From Pictodentalium vernedei (lineage: Eukaryota; Mollusca; Scaphopoda; Dentaliida; Dentaliidae), in contig CM062297.1 in NCBI GenBank assembly GCA_031216915.1, positions 537,686,971 to 537,750,970 on the forward strand: 64,000 bases of DNA. The letters are read 5' to 3'. Below the pieces are notes generated by a model, which saw only the letters and a list, made by a program, of their open reading frames with translations, ran no database searches and had not been told where the DNA came from. This document shows, piece by piece, positions 23,671 to 35,687 of the stretch; the first letter of the stretch is position 1; each line of letters begins with the position of its first letter. Both the position numbers and the translations under genes were made by a program.

Positions 23671-24360
23671 TTTTAGCTCACCTGAACGAAGCTCAAGGGG
23701 AGCTTTAGTAATCGCTTTCCATCCGTCGCCCGTCCATCGTCGTCCACCGTAAACTTTACAAAACCAACTTATCCGAAGAAACCACTGGCCCAATATTTTT
23801 CAAATGTTGGGTAAATGTTTGTTACCTAATGTCAATTCAGATTTGTTCAAATGAAGTTTGCCCCTCCTCTGGATGGAGCCATGCCCCAAGCGGCACCAAA
23901 ATCTTTGAAAATCATCTTCTCATGAACCAGCAAGCAGCAGAGACTTGATATTTGGTTTGCAGCTTCCTTTTGAGGTGTAGACTCAAGTTTGTTCAAGAAA
24001 AGTTTGAGGGGCAATATTTGGCGACTTTAATGGGAGGGACCAGAATTTTGGTCCCACCCCAAATTTAAGTTTTCCGAACCGAGAGGCCGATTTGAACCAA
24101 ATTTTATGTGAGGGCTTATTGGGTCATAAGTACCTAATTTATGCCAAAAAAATTTTCCCGCAACTCCGTGGGAACCGCAGGAGCTAAAAATAGAAAAAAA
24201 TTAAAACGTCCATATCTCCAAAGCTGCACGGCACTGAGAATTTTTATTTGGTGTGAAGCTTCCTTAGGACCAACAGAAAGGATTGGTAAAAAAAAATTGC
24301 CATCGGTTTTATCATAGGGTACAGATTTGGGACTTTGAAAAGTGCTGAGTCAGCACTTTT

Positions 24361-26763
24361 TAGCTCACCAACTTTAGTTGTGTGAGCTTATGGCATGGCT
24401 CGACTCGGTCGGCGTCAGCGTCGGCGTCAACGTCGGCATCGGCGTCGGCATCAGCGTACGTGTCCAATAATGTTAAAGTTTCTGTTTAGGTCACTTATTC
24501 GCCCTATTTCCATATCATGGCTTTTATAATGCTTCTATATGATGATTATTATCATTTTACCATGATTTAACCCCTCATACCCAACATTTTAGCCATTTTT
24601 CTTGACATTTTTAGTTGCGTTTAGTTTTCTGTTTAGCTCAGAATTTCATGTTTAACTAAGTGTTTAGGTCAGCTGCTGTGCTCTTTCTCTTCCAATGGCA
24701 CTTATATTCATCATACATGTTCCTCAGTATCATTGTTCCATGATTAACCCCTCATACACTGCATTTTAAACATTTTTCTTGACATTTTTAGTTGCGTTTA
24801 GTTTTCTGTTTAGCTCAGAATTTCATGTTTAACTTAGTGTTTAGGTCAGCTGCTGTGCTCCTTCTCTTCCCATGGCACTTATATTCATCATACATGTTCC
24901 TCAGTATCATTGTTCCATGATTAACCCCTCATATCCTGCATTTAAAACATTTTTCTTGACATTTTTAGTTGCGTTTAGTTTTCTGTTTAGCTCAGAATTT
25001 CATGTTTAACTAAGTGTTTAGGTCAGCTTCTGTGCTCCTTCTCTTCTCATGGCACTTATATTCATCATACATGTTCCTCAGTATCATTGTTCTATGATTA
25101 ACCCCTCATACCCTGCATTTTAAACATTTTTTTTGACATTTTTAGTTGCGTTTAGTTTTCTGTTTAGCTCGGAATTTCATGTTTAACTTAGTGTTTAGGT
25201 CAGCTGCTGTGCTCCTTCTCTTCCCATGGCACTTATATTCATCATACATGTTCCTCAGTATCATTGTTCTATGATTAACCCCTCATACCCTGCATTTTAA
25301 ACATTTTTCTTGACATTTTTAGTTGCGTTTAGTTTTCTGTTTAGCTCTGAATTTCATGTTTAACTTAGTGTTTAGGTCAGCTGCTGTGCTCCTTCTCTTC
25401 CCATTGCACTTATATTCATTATACATGTTCCTCAGTATCATTGTTCCATGATTAACCCCTCATACCCTGCATTTTAAACGTTTTTCTTCACATTTTTAGT
25501 TGCGTTTAGTTTTCTGTTTAGCTCAGAATTTCATGTTTAACTTAGTGTTTAGGTCAGCTGCTGTGCTCCTTCTCTTCCCATGGCACTTATATTCATCATA
25601 CATGTTCCCTCAGTATCATTGTTCCATGATTAACCCCTCATACCCTGCATTTTAAACATTTTTCTTGACATTTTTAGTTGCGTTTAGTTTTCTGTTTAGC
25701 TCAGAATTTCATGTTTAACTAAGTGTTTAGGTCAGCTTCTGTGCTCCTTCTCTCCCATGGCACTTATATTCATCATACATGTTCCTCAGTATCATTGTTC
25801 CATGATTAACCCCCCTCATACCCTGCATTTTAAACATTTTTCTTGACATTTTTAGTTGCGTTTAGTTTTCTGTTTAGCTCTGAATTTCATGTTTAACTTA
25901 GTGTTTAGGTCAGCTGCTGTGCTCCTTCTCTTCCATGGCACTTATATTCATCATACATGTTCCTCAGTATCATTGTTCCATGATTAACCCCTCATACCCT
26001 GCATTTTAAACATTTTTCTTGACATTTTTAGTTGCGTTTAGTTTTCTGTTTAGCTCAGAATTTCATGTTTAACTTAGTGTTTAGGTCAGCTGCTGTGCTC
26101 CTTCTCTTCCCATTGCACTTATATTCATTATACATGTTCCTCAGTATCATTGTTCCATGATTAACCCCTCATACCCTGCATTTTAAACGTTTTTCTTCAC
26201 ATTTTTAGTTGCAATTTAGTTTTCTGTTTAGCTCAGAATTTCATGTTTAACTAAGTGTTTAGGTCAGCTGCTGTGCTCCTTCTCTTCCCGTGGCACTTAT
26301 ATTCATCATACATGTTCCTCAGTATCATTGTTCCATGATTAACCCCTCATACCCTGCATTTTAAACATTTTTCTTGACATTTTTAGTTGCATTTAGTTTT
26401 CTGTTTAGCTCGGAATTTCATGTTTAACTTAGTGTTTAGGTCAGCTGCTGTGCTCCTTCTCTTCCCATTGCACTTATATTCATCATACATGTTCCTCAGT
26501 ATCATTGTTCCATGATTAACCCCTCATACCCTGCATTTTAAACATTTTTCTTGACATTTTTATTTGCGTTTAGTTTTCTGTTTCGCTCAGAATTTCATGC
26601 TTCACTTAGTGTTTATGTCAGTTTCTGTGTTTTACTTTTACGAGGTTGTGTTTAGGTAAGTTTTGTAGCATCTTATGAGCCTGTTTGATACAGTTCTTGT
26701 GTTTGCCAAAGTTACTATCAAAGAGGAATGTTGGTGAGCTATAGGGCATTGGCATCCTTCTTG
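24361..26763 (+). mobile_element. Nested HINE-like element, AGCTCACCAACTT family
   Basis: The head TAGCTCACCAACTTTAGTTG returns with GTGAGCTTA and is followed by GTCGGCGTCAGCGTCGGC. About 12 tandem units of about 177 bp follow, with AACCCCTCATACCCTGC near 24745, 24922, 25099, 25278, 25456, 25634 and onward to 26520. The end is AATGTTGGTGAGCTA (26731-26745), the inverse of the head. Removing it rejoins CAGCACTTTTT to AACACTGT, the uninterrupted form seen at 1-30. Confidence 0.85.
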
Positions 26764-26769
26764 TTAACA

Positions 26770-28660
26770 CTGTAGTCAATGGAAAAACATTAAAAAATCT
26801 TCTTCTCCAGATCCAGCAGGCAGAATCTTTTGATATTTGGTATGCAACATTGTAGGGCGGATCTGATTCAAGTTTGTTCAAATCAGCCCCCTGGGTTCAT
26901 ATTTGGGCTCAGTATAGGAGCCTGATTTCGAACTTAGTGCATTTCAGGCAAATTTCTTAAAAAATCTTCTTCTTCAGATCCAGCACACAGAATCTTTTGA
27001 TATTTGGTATGCAACATTGTGGGGTGGATCTGATTCAAGTTTGTTCAAATCGGCCCCCTGGGTTCATATTTGGGGTCAGTATAGGAGCCTGATTTCGAAC
27101 TTAGTGCATTTCAGGCAAATTTCTTAAAAAATCTTCTTCAGATCCAGCAGGCAGAATCTTTTCATATTTGGTATGCAACATTGTGGGGTGGATCTGATTC
27201 AAGTTTGTTCAAATTGGCTCCCTATATTCATATTTGGGTTCACTATAGAAGCTCGAATTCGAACTTAGTGCATTTCAGGCAAATTTCTTCAAAAATCTTC
27301 TTCTCCAGATCCAGCGGGCAGAATCTTTTCATATTTGGTATGCAACATTGTTGGGTGGATCTGATTCAAGTTTGTTCAAATCGGCCCCCTGGATTTATAT
27401 TTGGGCTCACTATAGAAGCCCAAATTCGAACTTAGTGCATTTCAGGCAAATTTCTTAAAAAATCTTCTTCTCCAGATCCAGCAGGCAGAATCTTTTGATA
27501 TTTGGTATGCAACATTGTTGGTGGATCTGATTCAAGTTTGTTCAAATCGGCTCCCTAGATTCATATTTGGGCTCACTATAGAAGCTTGAATTCGAACTTA
27601 GTGCATTTCAGGCATATTTCTTCAAAAATCTTCTTCTCCAGATCCAGCAGGCAGAATCTTTTCATATTTGGTATGCAACATTGTGGGGGTGGATCTGATT
27701 CAAGTTTGTTCAAATCGGCTCCCTGGATTCATATTTGGGCTCACTATAGAAGCTCAAATTCGAACTTAGTGCATTTCAGGCAAATTTCTTAAAAAATCTT
27801 CTTCTCCAGATCCAGCAGGCAGAATCTTTTGATATTTGGTATGCAACATTGTTGGGTGGATCTGATTCAAGTTTTTGTTCAAATCGGCTCCCTAGATTCA
27901 TATTTGGGCTCACTATAGAAGCTGGAATTCGAACTTAGTGCATTTCAGGCAAATTTCTTCAAAAATCTTCTTCTCCAGATCCAGCAGGCAGAATCTTTTT
28001 CATATTTCGTATGCAACATTGTGGGGTGGATCTGATTCAAGTTTGTTCAAATTGATCCCCTGGATTCATATTTGGGCTCACTATAGAAGCCCGAATTTGA
28101 ACTTAGTGCATTTCAGGCAAATTTCTTAAAAAATCTTCTTCTCCAGATCCAGCAGGCAGAATCTTTTTGATATTTGGTATGCAACATTGTGGGGTGGATC
28201 TGATTCAAATTTGTTCAAATCGGCTCCCTAGATTCATATTTGGGCTCACTACAGAAGCTTGAATTCGAACTTAGTGCATTTTCAGGCAAATTTCTTAAAA
28301 AAACCTTCTTCTCCAGATCCAGCAGGCAGAATCTTTTTTCATATTTGGTATGCAACATTGTGGGGTGGATCTGATTCAAGTTTGTTCAAATTGGCTCCTA
28401 GATTCATATTTGGGCTCACTATAGAAGCTCGAATTCGAACTTAGTGCATTTCAGGCAAATTTCTTCAAAAATCTTCTCCAGATCCAGCAGGCAGAATCTT
28501 TTCATATATGGTATGCAACATTGTGGGGTGGATCTGATTCAAGTTTGTTCAAATCAGCCCCCTGGATTTATATTTGGGCTCACTAGTATAGAAGCCTGAA
28601 TTCAAACTTGGTGCATTTCAGGCAAATTTCTTAAAAATCTTCTTCTCTAGGCAGAATCTT
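26770..28660 (+). repeat. Tandem array, about 11 units of 163-170 bp
   Basis: GATCCAGCAGGCAGAATC recurs near 26812, 26976 (variant), 27140, 27309, 27474, 27639, 27807, 27977, 28147, 28317 and 28484. Units also carry TATTTGGTATGCAACATTG and ATTTGGGCTCACTATAGAAG. Short open frames over it are repeat by-products. Confidence 0.92.
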
Positions 28661-29060
28661 TTGCTATTGGGTATGCACCATGCTAAGGGGGGTGAGATTC
28701 AAGTTTGTTCAAGCCAAGTCCCTGGGTTCATATTGGGCTCACTGTGGTAGCCCGAATTATAACTTAGTTCAAAATGAGGAATTTTTCTTTAAAAAATCTT
28801 CTTCAGAATGTTTTGATATTTTGGTATGCAGCATCCTTAGGGGGTGAGATTCAAGTTTGTTTAAGCCATGCCCCTAGGTCCAAATTTGGACTCACTGTGG
28901 GAGCTCGAATTGTAACTTAGTTCAAAATGAGGAATTTTCTTTAAAAAATCTTCTTCTTCAGATCCAGCAGTCAGAATGTTTTGATATTTTGGTGTGCAGC
29001 ATTTATGGGGGTGGGGGGGTGGTGGGGGGGGGGGGGGGGGGGGGGGGGTGGGGGGGGTGG
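28661..29060 (+). repeat. Diverged array units and G-rich tract
   Basis: Three further units of a related type have AACTTAGTTCAAAATGAGGA in place of the ACTTAGTGCATTTCAGGC of the main array. They are followed by an impure G-run at about 29006-29059. Confidence 0.8.
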
Positions 29061-29320
29061 AGATTCAAATTTGTTAAAGCCAAGTCCCTGAGTTCATATA
29101 TGGGCTTCCTGTGGGAGCCTGAATTATAACTTAGTTCAATATGAGGAATATTCTTTAAAAATAATTTTTTTTTTAGATCCACTGATCAGAATCTTTGGAT
29201 ATTTGGTATAAGCTTTTTCTTAGGAGGAGCAGATGCAACTTGTTGAAATCAATTCTCTGGGTTGATATTTAGGCTACCATGTCAGGTGAGCACCCTCAGG
29301 CCCCTTGGGGCCTCTTGTTT

Positions 29321-30205
29321 ATAATATTTGTTGATCATAGGTATGCCCACACAAGTTATTTTTTTTTTATTACTTGTTCACTCAGAAATTGTGTCCGTCC
29401 GAGCCAAATTTTTGTCTGTTCAGCCTATACCTCGGGTATCGAATGTTCTATTGCAATGAAATTTGCCGTGAACACTGCTTATGGTATAGCTTTTAAAAAA
29501 AGGGATTCAACGATATTTCTCACATTCTCCTTTTTTAGAGTTATCCTCCTTTTTTTGACTTAGAAATTGCAGGAAATTGACATTATTTGTCTGTTCAGCC
29601 TGTATCTTAGGTATGGGTTTTTCGGATTTCAGTGAAATATGGCATGCAGTTTGCCTATGACAAAGGCTTCTGCCTCATTGCATAAAACTTCCAAACACCA
29701 AACAATTTACCATACCTTTTGACTTAGAAATTGTTGGAAATTGTTGAAAACTTTCGAAGAAAATGGGAGGGTGGGGGTATACTGGATTGCTTCCCGTCCA
29801 TTGTGCATCCATCCATCAGTTCATACAAGAATATTCATAAATAATATTTGTTGGTCATAGGTATGCCCATACTAGGCGGTACACCATGTGGGGGTATGCA
29901 CCAGACGAAAGTCCAGCTCTTGTTTATTATTGGAACGAGCTTGATAAACTTGTTATAATGAGTGATCATAAGCTATATTTTTGAGGCAAAAATTGATAAA
30001 ATAATCAGATTTGAATTGCTATTTTGTTGATAACACTGGCCAATTATGCTGTTATATTACGTAAAGGGGTTAAGTCTTGTCAAGATAATTATTTAAGATT
30101 CCCAGATTGGCTTTAAGTCAGAGGATGATACTCTCTAGACAAGACTGGATAGATGGTAATTTCAGCCCTATTTGGTTATGGATTATGTTCAGCTGAATAT
30201 TCAGA
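29321..30205. repeat. Repeat fragments with TATTTGTTGATCATAGGTAT termini
   Basis: AATATTTGTTGATCATAGGT at 29324 recurs with one change at 29839, and both lead into TATGCCCA. Between them TGTCTGTTCAGCCT recurs at about 29413 and 29590. A GGGGGTATACTGGATTGC head lies at 29775 with a GTCC-type tract. These are remnants of two or three hairpin-headed elements. Bases 29930-30205 are unassigned. Confidence 0.6.
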
Positions 30206-30968
30206 CAGGGTTTCCACTAGACCGGCTGCAGGTCCGTTGACCGGACCCATTCCCCCAACTGATCATACTATGATCAGTCAGAAAAGCTGGTGGTTAAAAT
30301 GTCGAGTACAATGCTGTATCGTAACGACACTCAGGATCCTTTGTTTCCACGTAATATAGGCATAATTATGTTGTATACTATGCCCACTATTACTGGCGAC
30401 AACCTGATACTTTATAACCCCCAGACAAGAGGGGAAAACAAAGTTCAAATCCTAAATGTTGCCTATAAAATTTCGGACTCAAATTGTCGTGTTTGGTCCG
30501 AAATCACTGGCTTTTATTTCAAGCGATAAATGATGTAATTGCACGTGCATGACGTGACACGTCTGCATCATGGTTCTTTTCGAATATTACCGCGAGCGGT
30601 TGTAAACAAAGCTCAAGCACACACGGAAAGTTTACTAAAAAATGAAGATTCGTGGATTTCCAGGATTCGTGGATTTTGTGTTGTTTTGGGTTTGTATTTT
30701 TATGAAACCTCCGACCAGATGTAGTATTGTGTGTTCCGTGGGAATTTAAAGAATTGTAGGAGGAAAAAATACATATTTTCCACTTCAGTTATTCAGCATT
30801 TTAGCGACCAGAATGCCCCCAGAGAGCACCTAAAAATCAAAATTTTCCTGGGGAGAGAACCCCCCAAGACCCCCCTCTATACACACGTGCGGCAGACGCA
30901 TTCGGCGTGTTAAGTTTCACTTTCTTTAAACTACCGGTCCCACAAATTTTCCCCTAGAGGAAACACTG
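30206..30968. mobile_element. hAT-like non-autonomous DNA element with target site duplication
   Basis: The left end CAGGGTTTCCACTAGACCGG and the right end, reverse complemented, CAGTGTTTCCTCTAGGGGAA are imperfect inverted repeats of the hAT type. The element is flanked on both sides by ATTCAGA (30199-30205 and 30969-30975), a 7-base match where hAT elements make 8. It is 763 bp long with no transposase. A C/G-run inside (about 30850-30876) resembles internal sequence I associate with hAT elements. Confidence 0.8.
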
Positions 30969-31248
30969 ATTCAGATAACATTTTTGTTTGTTTAAAAAGT
31001 ATCTTTTTTCATGAAATGATACATGTACACATAACTGTTTTTAACTTGTTATGGTATATATTGCTATGAGTAGGGAAAACATACTTGTAGGAAAGCACTT
31101 TTTTGTCATTGCATGGCAAAAAAAATTCCTTTGAAATTTAATAGCTTTACTCATGAACCAGCAGTTGACTTGCTTTGGTGTGTAATGTTGGTGTTCATTT
31201 AAGGGCTGTGCATATACTTATGTTTGTTCAATTTGTATTTTTAATCAG
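30969..31248. other. Unassigned AT-rich sequence
   Basis: No repeats or coding signal found. Confidence 0.4.
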
Positions 31249-31446
31249 TATACCAAAGGCCCAGACATAGCTGGTGCTAACTCTAAAATATCTAGGGCCA
31301 AACACAAATTTTGCCCCCAATCCCCATGCAAATTTGCATGCAAAACCAAAAATTAGAAGTCCTAACTGGTCCTCCATACATTAACCAACTGCGCATGCGC
31401 AGACGTCAGGAAGTGATCGGAATTGGCACCAACACCATTCTTTGTT
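31249..31446 (-). mobile_element. MITE fragment related to 58932-59233
   Basis: It reads TACCAAAGGCCCAGACATAG, GGTCCTCCATACATTAACCA and CTGCGCATGCGCAGACGTCA. It is the reverse complement of 59030-59225 with about 10-15 percent differences, and it lacks the second inverted terminal repeat. Confidence 0.8.
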
Positions 31447-31485
31447 TGGCCCTTGTCAGATAACAACAAACTGACTTTTGTGCTT

Positions 31486-33185
31486 TTTATGTGTACCCAT
31501 ACTATGTATGGTACACATAATTCCGGTTTCCGGGGTGGCCATCCTTTGTTTGTCCATCCTTTGTCTGTCCGTCTGGCGTCTGTATCTATTTCTTTGGCAT
31601 TCGATAACTTGAAAATTATTGCTTGGATTGCCAAGTTACTTTATATTTGTATTCAGGTTACTGATTTGCCGAGCTGTATAGTTTTTGGTGTAAACCTGAT
31701 AATTTGATCCTGAGATATTACCGGTAACTCTTTATCCTTCAAATTGAGAATTCTTCCAATCCCTTTGGCATGAGATAACTCAAAAAATATCAATCCAATT
31801 GTCATGTTACTTTATATATATCATCAGGTTACAGATGTTCTGAGCTGTATAGTCTTTGGTGTTATTTTGATCCTGAGATATTAAACCTTTATCCTTCAAA
31901 TTGAAAATTCCTCTAATCCCTTTGGCATTCAATAACTTGAAAAATATTGCTTGGATTGTCAAGTTACTTTATATTTGTGTTCAGGTTACTGATGTGCCTA
32001 GCTGTACAGTTTTTGGTGTAAATCTGATAATTTGATCCTGAGATATTAACCCTTTGACTTCAAATTGAAAATTCCTCCAATCCCTTTGGCATTCGATAAC
32101 TTGAAAAATATTGCTTGGATTGTCAAGTTACTTTATATTTGTGTTCAGGTTACTGATGTGCCAAGCTGTATAGTTTTTGGTGTAAATCTGTTATTTTGAT
32201 CCTGAGATATTAACCCTTTATCCTTCAAATTGAAAATTCGTCCAATCCCTTTGGCATTTGATAACTTGAAAAATATTGCTTTGATTGTCAAGTTATTTTA
32301 TATTTGTGTTCAGGTTACTGATGTGCCGAGCTGTATAGTTTTTGGTGTAAATCTGATAATTTGATCCTGAGATATTAACCCTTTATCCTTCAAATTGAAA
32401 ATTCCTCCAATCCCTTTGACGTTCGATAACTTGAAAAATATTGCTTGAATTGTCAAGTTACTTTATATTTGTGTTCAGGTTACTGATGTGCCCAGCTGCA
32501 TAGTTTTTGGTGTAAATCTGTTATTTTGATCCTGAGATATTAACCCTTTATCCTTCAAATTGAAAATTCCTCCAATCCCTTTGGCATTCGATAACTTGAA
32601 AAATATTGCTTTGTTTGTCAAGTTACTTTATATTTATGTTCAGGTTACTGATGTGCCAAGCTGTATAGTTTTTGGTGTAAATCTGATAATTTGATCCTGA
32701 GATATTAACCCTTTATCCTTCAAATTGAAAATTCCTCCAATCCCTTTGGCATGAGATAACTCGAAAAATATCAATCCGATTGTCATGTTACTTCATATAT
32801 ATGTTCAGGTTACTGATGTGCCGAGCTGTATAGTTTTTGGTGTAAATCTGATAATTTGATCCTGTAATATTAACCCTTTATCCTTCAAATTGAGAACTCC
32901 TCCAATCCATTTCTTTGGCATGCGATAACTCAATAAATATTAATCCGATTATCAGGTTACTTTATATATGCATTCAGGTTACTGATGTGCTGTGCTGTAT
33001 AGTTTTTTATGTAAATCTAATAATTTGATCTGGAGATATTAACCCTTTATCCATCAAATTAGGAACTCCTTCAATCCATTTCTATATGTACCCATACCAT
33101 GTATGGTGTACATAATGTCAGCATCCAGGGTGACCCTCCTTCATACAGCTTTCTACTAGTTGCGTGTATGGGTACATATCTGACG
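31486..33185 (+). mobile_element. HINE-like element, GTACCCATAC family
   Basis: The head TGTGTACCCATACTATGTAT with return GGTACACATA is followed by a TTTGTCTGTCCGTCTGGCG tract. About nine units of 160-170 bp follow, with TTTGGCATTCGATAACTTGA and CAGGTTACTGATGTGCC. A second head-like TATGTACCCATACCATGTAT lies at 33085, and the 3' end TGTATGGGTACATA (about 33164-33178) is the inverse of the head. Confidence 0.78.
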
Positions 33186-33320
33186 ATTTCATCAGCCTAT
33201 TTTTAAATCTCAATAATGATGCCAGACACAAAACAATTGTTAAATTGGTGGATCCAAGGACACAATTGGATGAACGAAGGAAGAAACAGTGGTTTGAAAA
33301 CCTTCAGTGCTGTGATTTTT
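33186..33320. other. Short spacer between two HINE-like elements
   Basis: Unique sequence; nothing recognised. Confidence 0.5.
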
Positions 33321-35375
33321 AGCTCAACTTGACAAAGTCAAGCTGAGCTATTGCCATCACTTCTCGTCCGTCGGCGTACGTACGTACGTACGTACGTTAG
33401 TATATTAGTACGTTAGTACGTTAGTACGTATGTCCACAATTTCCTTTGGCACACCTCACAGGTCGCATTTATGATCAGATTACTTTGAAACTTCTTATGC
33501 TAGTTTGGGGTGACCTCTAGATGGGAGCTATCGATTTTCTTCAATTTTCGTCAAAAAATGTTGCCGCGGCCAACGTTCTTAGAACTTAGTTTAGTCAAAC
33601 CACAATATTTCCCTTTGGCACACCCTACAGGGCACATTTATGACTTGATTGCTTTGAAACCTGATACACTTATTTAGGGTGACCTCTAGATGGGAGCTAT
33701 CGATTTTCTTCAATTTCCGGCAAAAAATGTTGCCACGGCCAACGTTCATAGAACTTAGTTTAGTCAGACCTCAATATTTCCCTTTGGCACACCCTACAGG
33801 GTACATTTATGATCAGATTGCTTTGAAACCTGGTATGCTTGTTTGGGGAGACCTCTAGATGGGAGCTATCGATTTTCTTCAATTTCTGTCAAAAAATGTT
33901 GCCGCGGCCAACGTTCTTAGAACTCAGTTTAGTCAGAAGACTCAATATTTCCCTTTGGCACACCCTACAGGGTACATTTATGATCGGATTGCTTTGAAAC
34001 CTGGCATGCTTGTTTGGAGTGACCTCTAGATGGGAGCTATCGATTTTCTTCAATTTCTGTCAAAAAATATTGCCGCGGCCAACGTTCTTAGAACTTAGTT
34101 TAGTCAAACCACAATATTTCCCTTTGGCACACCCTACAGGGCACATTTATGATTAGATTGCTTTGAAACCTGGTATGCTTATTTAGGGTGACCTCTAGAT
34201 GGGAGCTATCGATTTTCTTCAATTTCTGGCAAAAAATGTTGCCACGGCCAACGTTCGTAGAACTTAGTTCAGTCAGACCTCAATATTTCCCTTTGGCACA
34301 CCCTACAGGGCCCATTTATGATCAGATTGCTTTGAAACCTGGTATGCTTGTTTGGGGAGACCTCTAGATGGGTGCTATCGATTTTCTTCAATTTCTGTCA
34401 AAAAATGTTGCCACGGCCAACGTTCTTAGAACTTAGTTTAGTCAGAAGACTCAATATTTCCCTTTGGCACACCCCACAGGGTACATTTATGATCGGATTG
34501 CTTTGAAACCTGGCATGCTTGTTTGGGGTGACATCTAGATGGGAGCTATCGATTTTCTTCAATTTCCGTCGAAAAATGTTGCTGCGGCCAACGTTTTTAG
34601 AACTCAGTGTAGTCAGACCACAATATTTCCCTTTGGCACACCCTACAGGGCACATTTATGATTTTATTGCTTTGAAACCTGGTATGCTTGTTTGGGGAGA
34701 CCTCTAGATGGGAGCTATCGATTTTCTTCAATTTCCATCAAAAAATGTTGCCGCGGCCAACGTTCTTAGAACTTGGTTTAGTCAGAAGACTCAATATTTC
34801 CCTTTGGCACACCCTACAGGGCACATTTATGATCGGATTGCTTTGAAACCTTTCATGCTTGTTTGGGGTGACCTCTAGATGGGAGCTATCGATTTTCTTC
34901 AATTTCCATCCAAAAATGTTGCCGCGGCCAACATTCTTAGAACTTAGTTTAGTCAGACCACAATATTTACCTTTGGCTCACCCTACAGGGCTCATTTATG
35001 ATTAGATTGCTTTGAAACCTGGTACGCTTATTTATGGTGACCTCTAGATGGGAGCTATCGATTTTCTTCCATTTCCGTCAAAAAATGTTGCCACGGCCAA
35101 CGTTCTTAAAATTTAGTCTAGTCAGACCACAATATTTCTCCCTTTTGTACACCCTACAGGGCACATTTATGATCGGATGGCTTTGAAACCTGGCATGCTT
35201 GTTTGGGGAGGCCTCTAGATGGGAGCTATCGATTTTCTTCGGTTTCTGTCAAAAAATGTTGCCACTGGCAAAAAAACTGACATTGGTCCCAATGATCTTC
35301 AATTTTGCCATTTCATTTATAACTTACCAAGTTCAAGTTTGTCATGGTGAGCTACAGTGTCATTGACACTTTCAT
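33321..35375 (+). mobile_element. HINE-like element with AGCTCAACTT ends and a different core
   Basis: The head AGCTCAACTTGACAAAGTCA with return AGCTGAGCT is followed by CGTCCGTCGGCG and an (ACGT)n tract (33373-33393). Eleven units of about 170 bp follow, with CCCTTTGGCACACCCTACAG, TAGATGGGAGCTATCGATTT and GCGGCCAACGTTCTTAGAAC. The 3' end is GTGAGCTACAGTGTCATTGA, then CACTTTCAT. The ends match the element at 35688, but the core is unrelated. Confidence 0.82.
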
Positions 35376-35687
35376 ATAATATTTATAAAAATTAGTTAAT
35401 GTTCCCTAATTTCGGGACATGGGCCTGACATCATCATTGTTGATAATTATTTTTCCACTGTTGGTTATGAATTCCTTCCCTAACCTCTCTTGCCCCCCCC
35501 CCCCCCTCCCCCCAGTTAAACTTCCAAGCTTTTTGGCTTGTTTTTTGAAATTTTTTATATAAAATTTCTTGGGAGCTTAACGTGTTATACAGAAAGTTTT
35601 TTTCTGTATTTCCCCAGGGTTATGTCCTCACCCTTAGGGTGTTTAGGCATTTTTAGTCATGCATCATACATCTAATGTATCGTTTTT
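35376..35687. other. Spacer with a C-run
   Basis: Unique sequence with a C-rich tract at about 35492-35512; no gene seen. Confidence 0.5.

Larger units (their letters stand above)
23672..29320 (+). mobile_element. Long HINE-like element, AGCTCACCTGA family, with nested insertion
   Basis: The head AGCTCACCTGAACGAAGCTC is followed by a CCATCCGTCGCCCGTCC tract. Bases 23780-24360 are one long unit. A second element (24361-26763) is nested, and the array continues from 26764. The 3' end is TACCATGTCAGGTGAGCACC plus the AGGCCCCTTGGGGCCT hairpin (29278-29318); TCAGGTGAGC inversely matches the head. No protein is encoded. Confidence 0.75.

Noticed and set aside
24569..26540. CRISPR-like regular repeats with spacers
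   Set aside because: The whole 177-bp unit is repeated, not a short repeat with unique spacers. The genome is eukaryotic.
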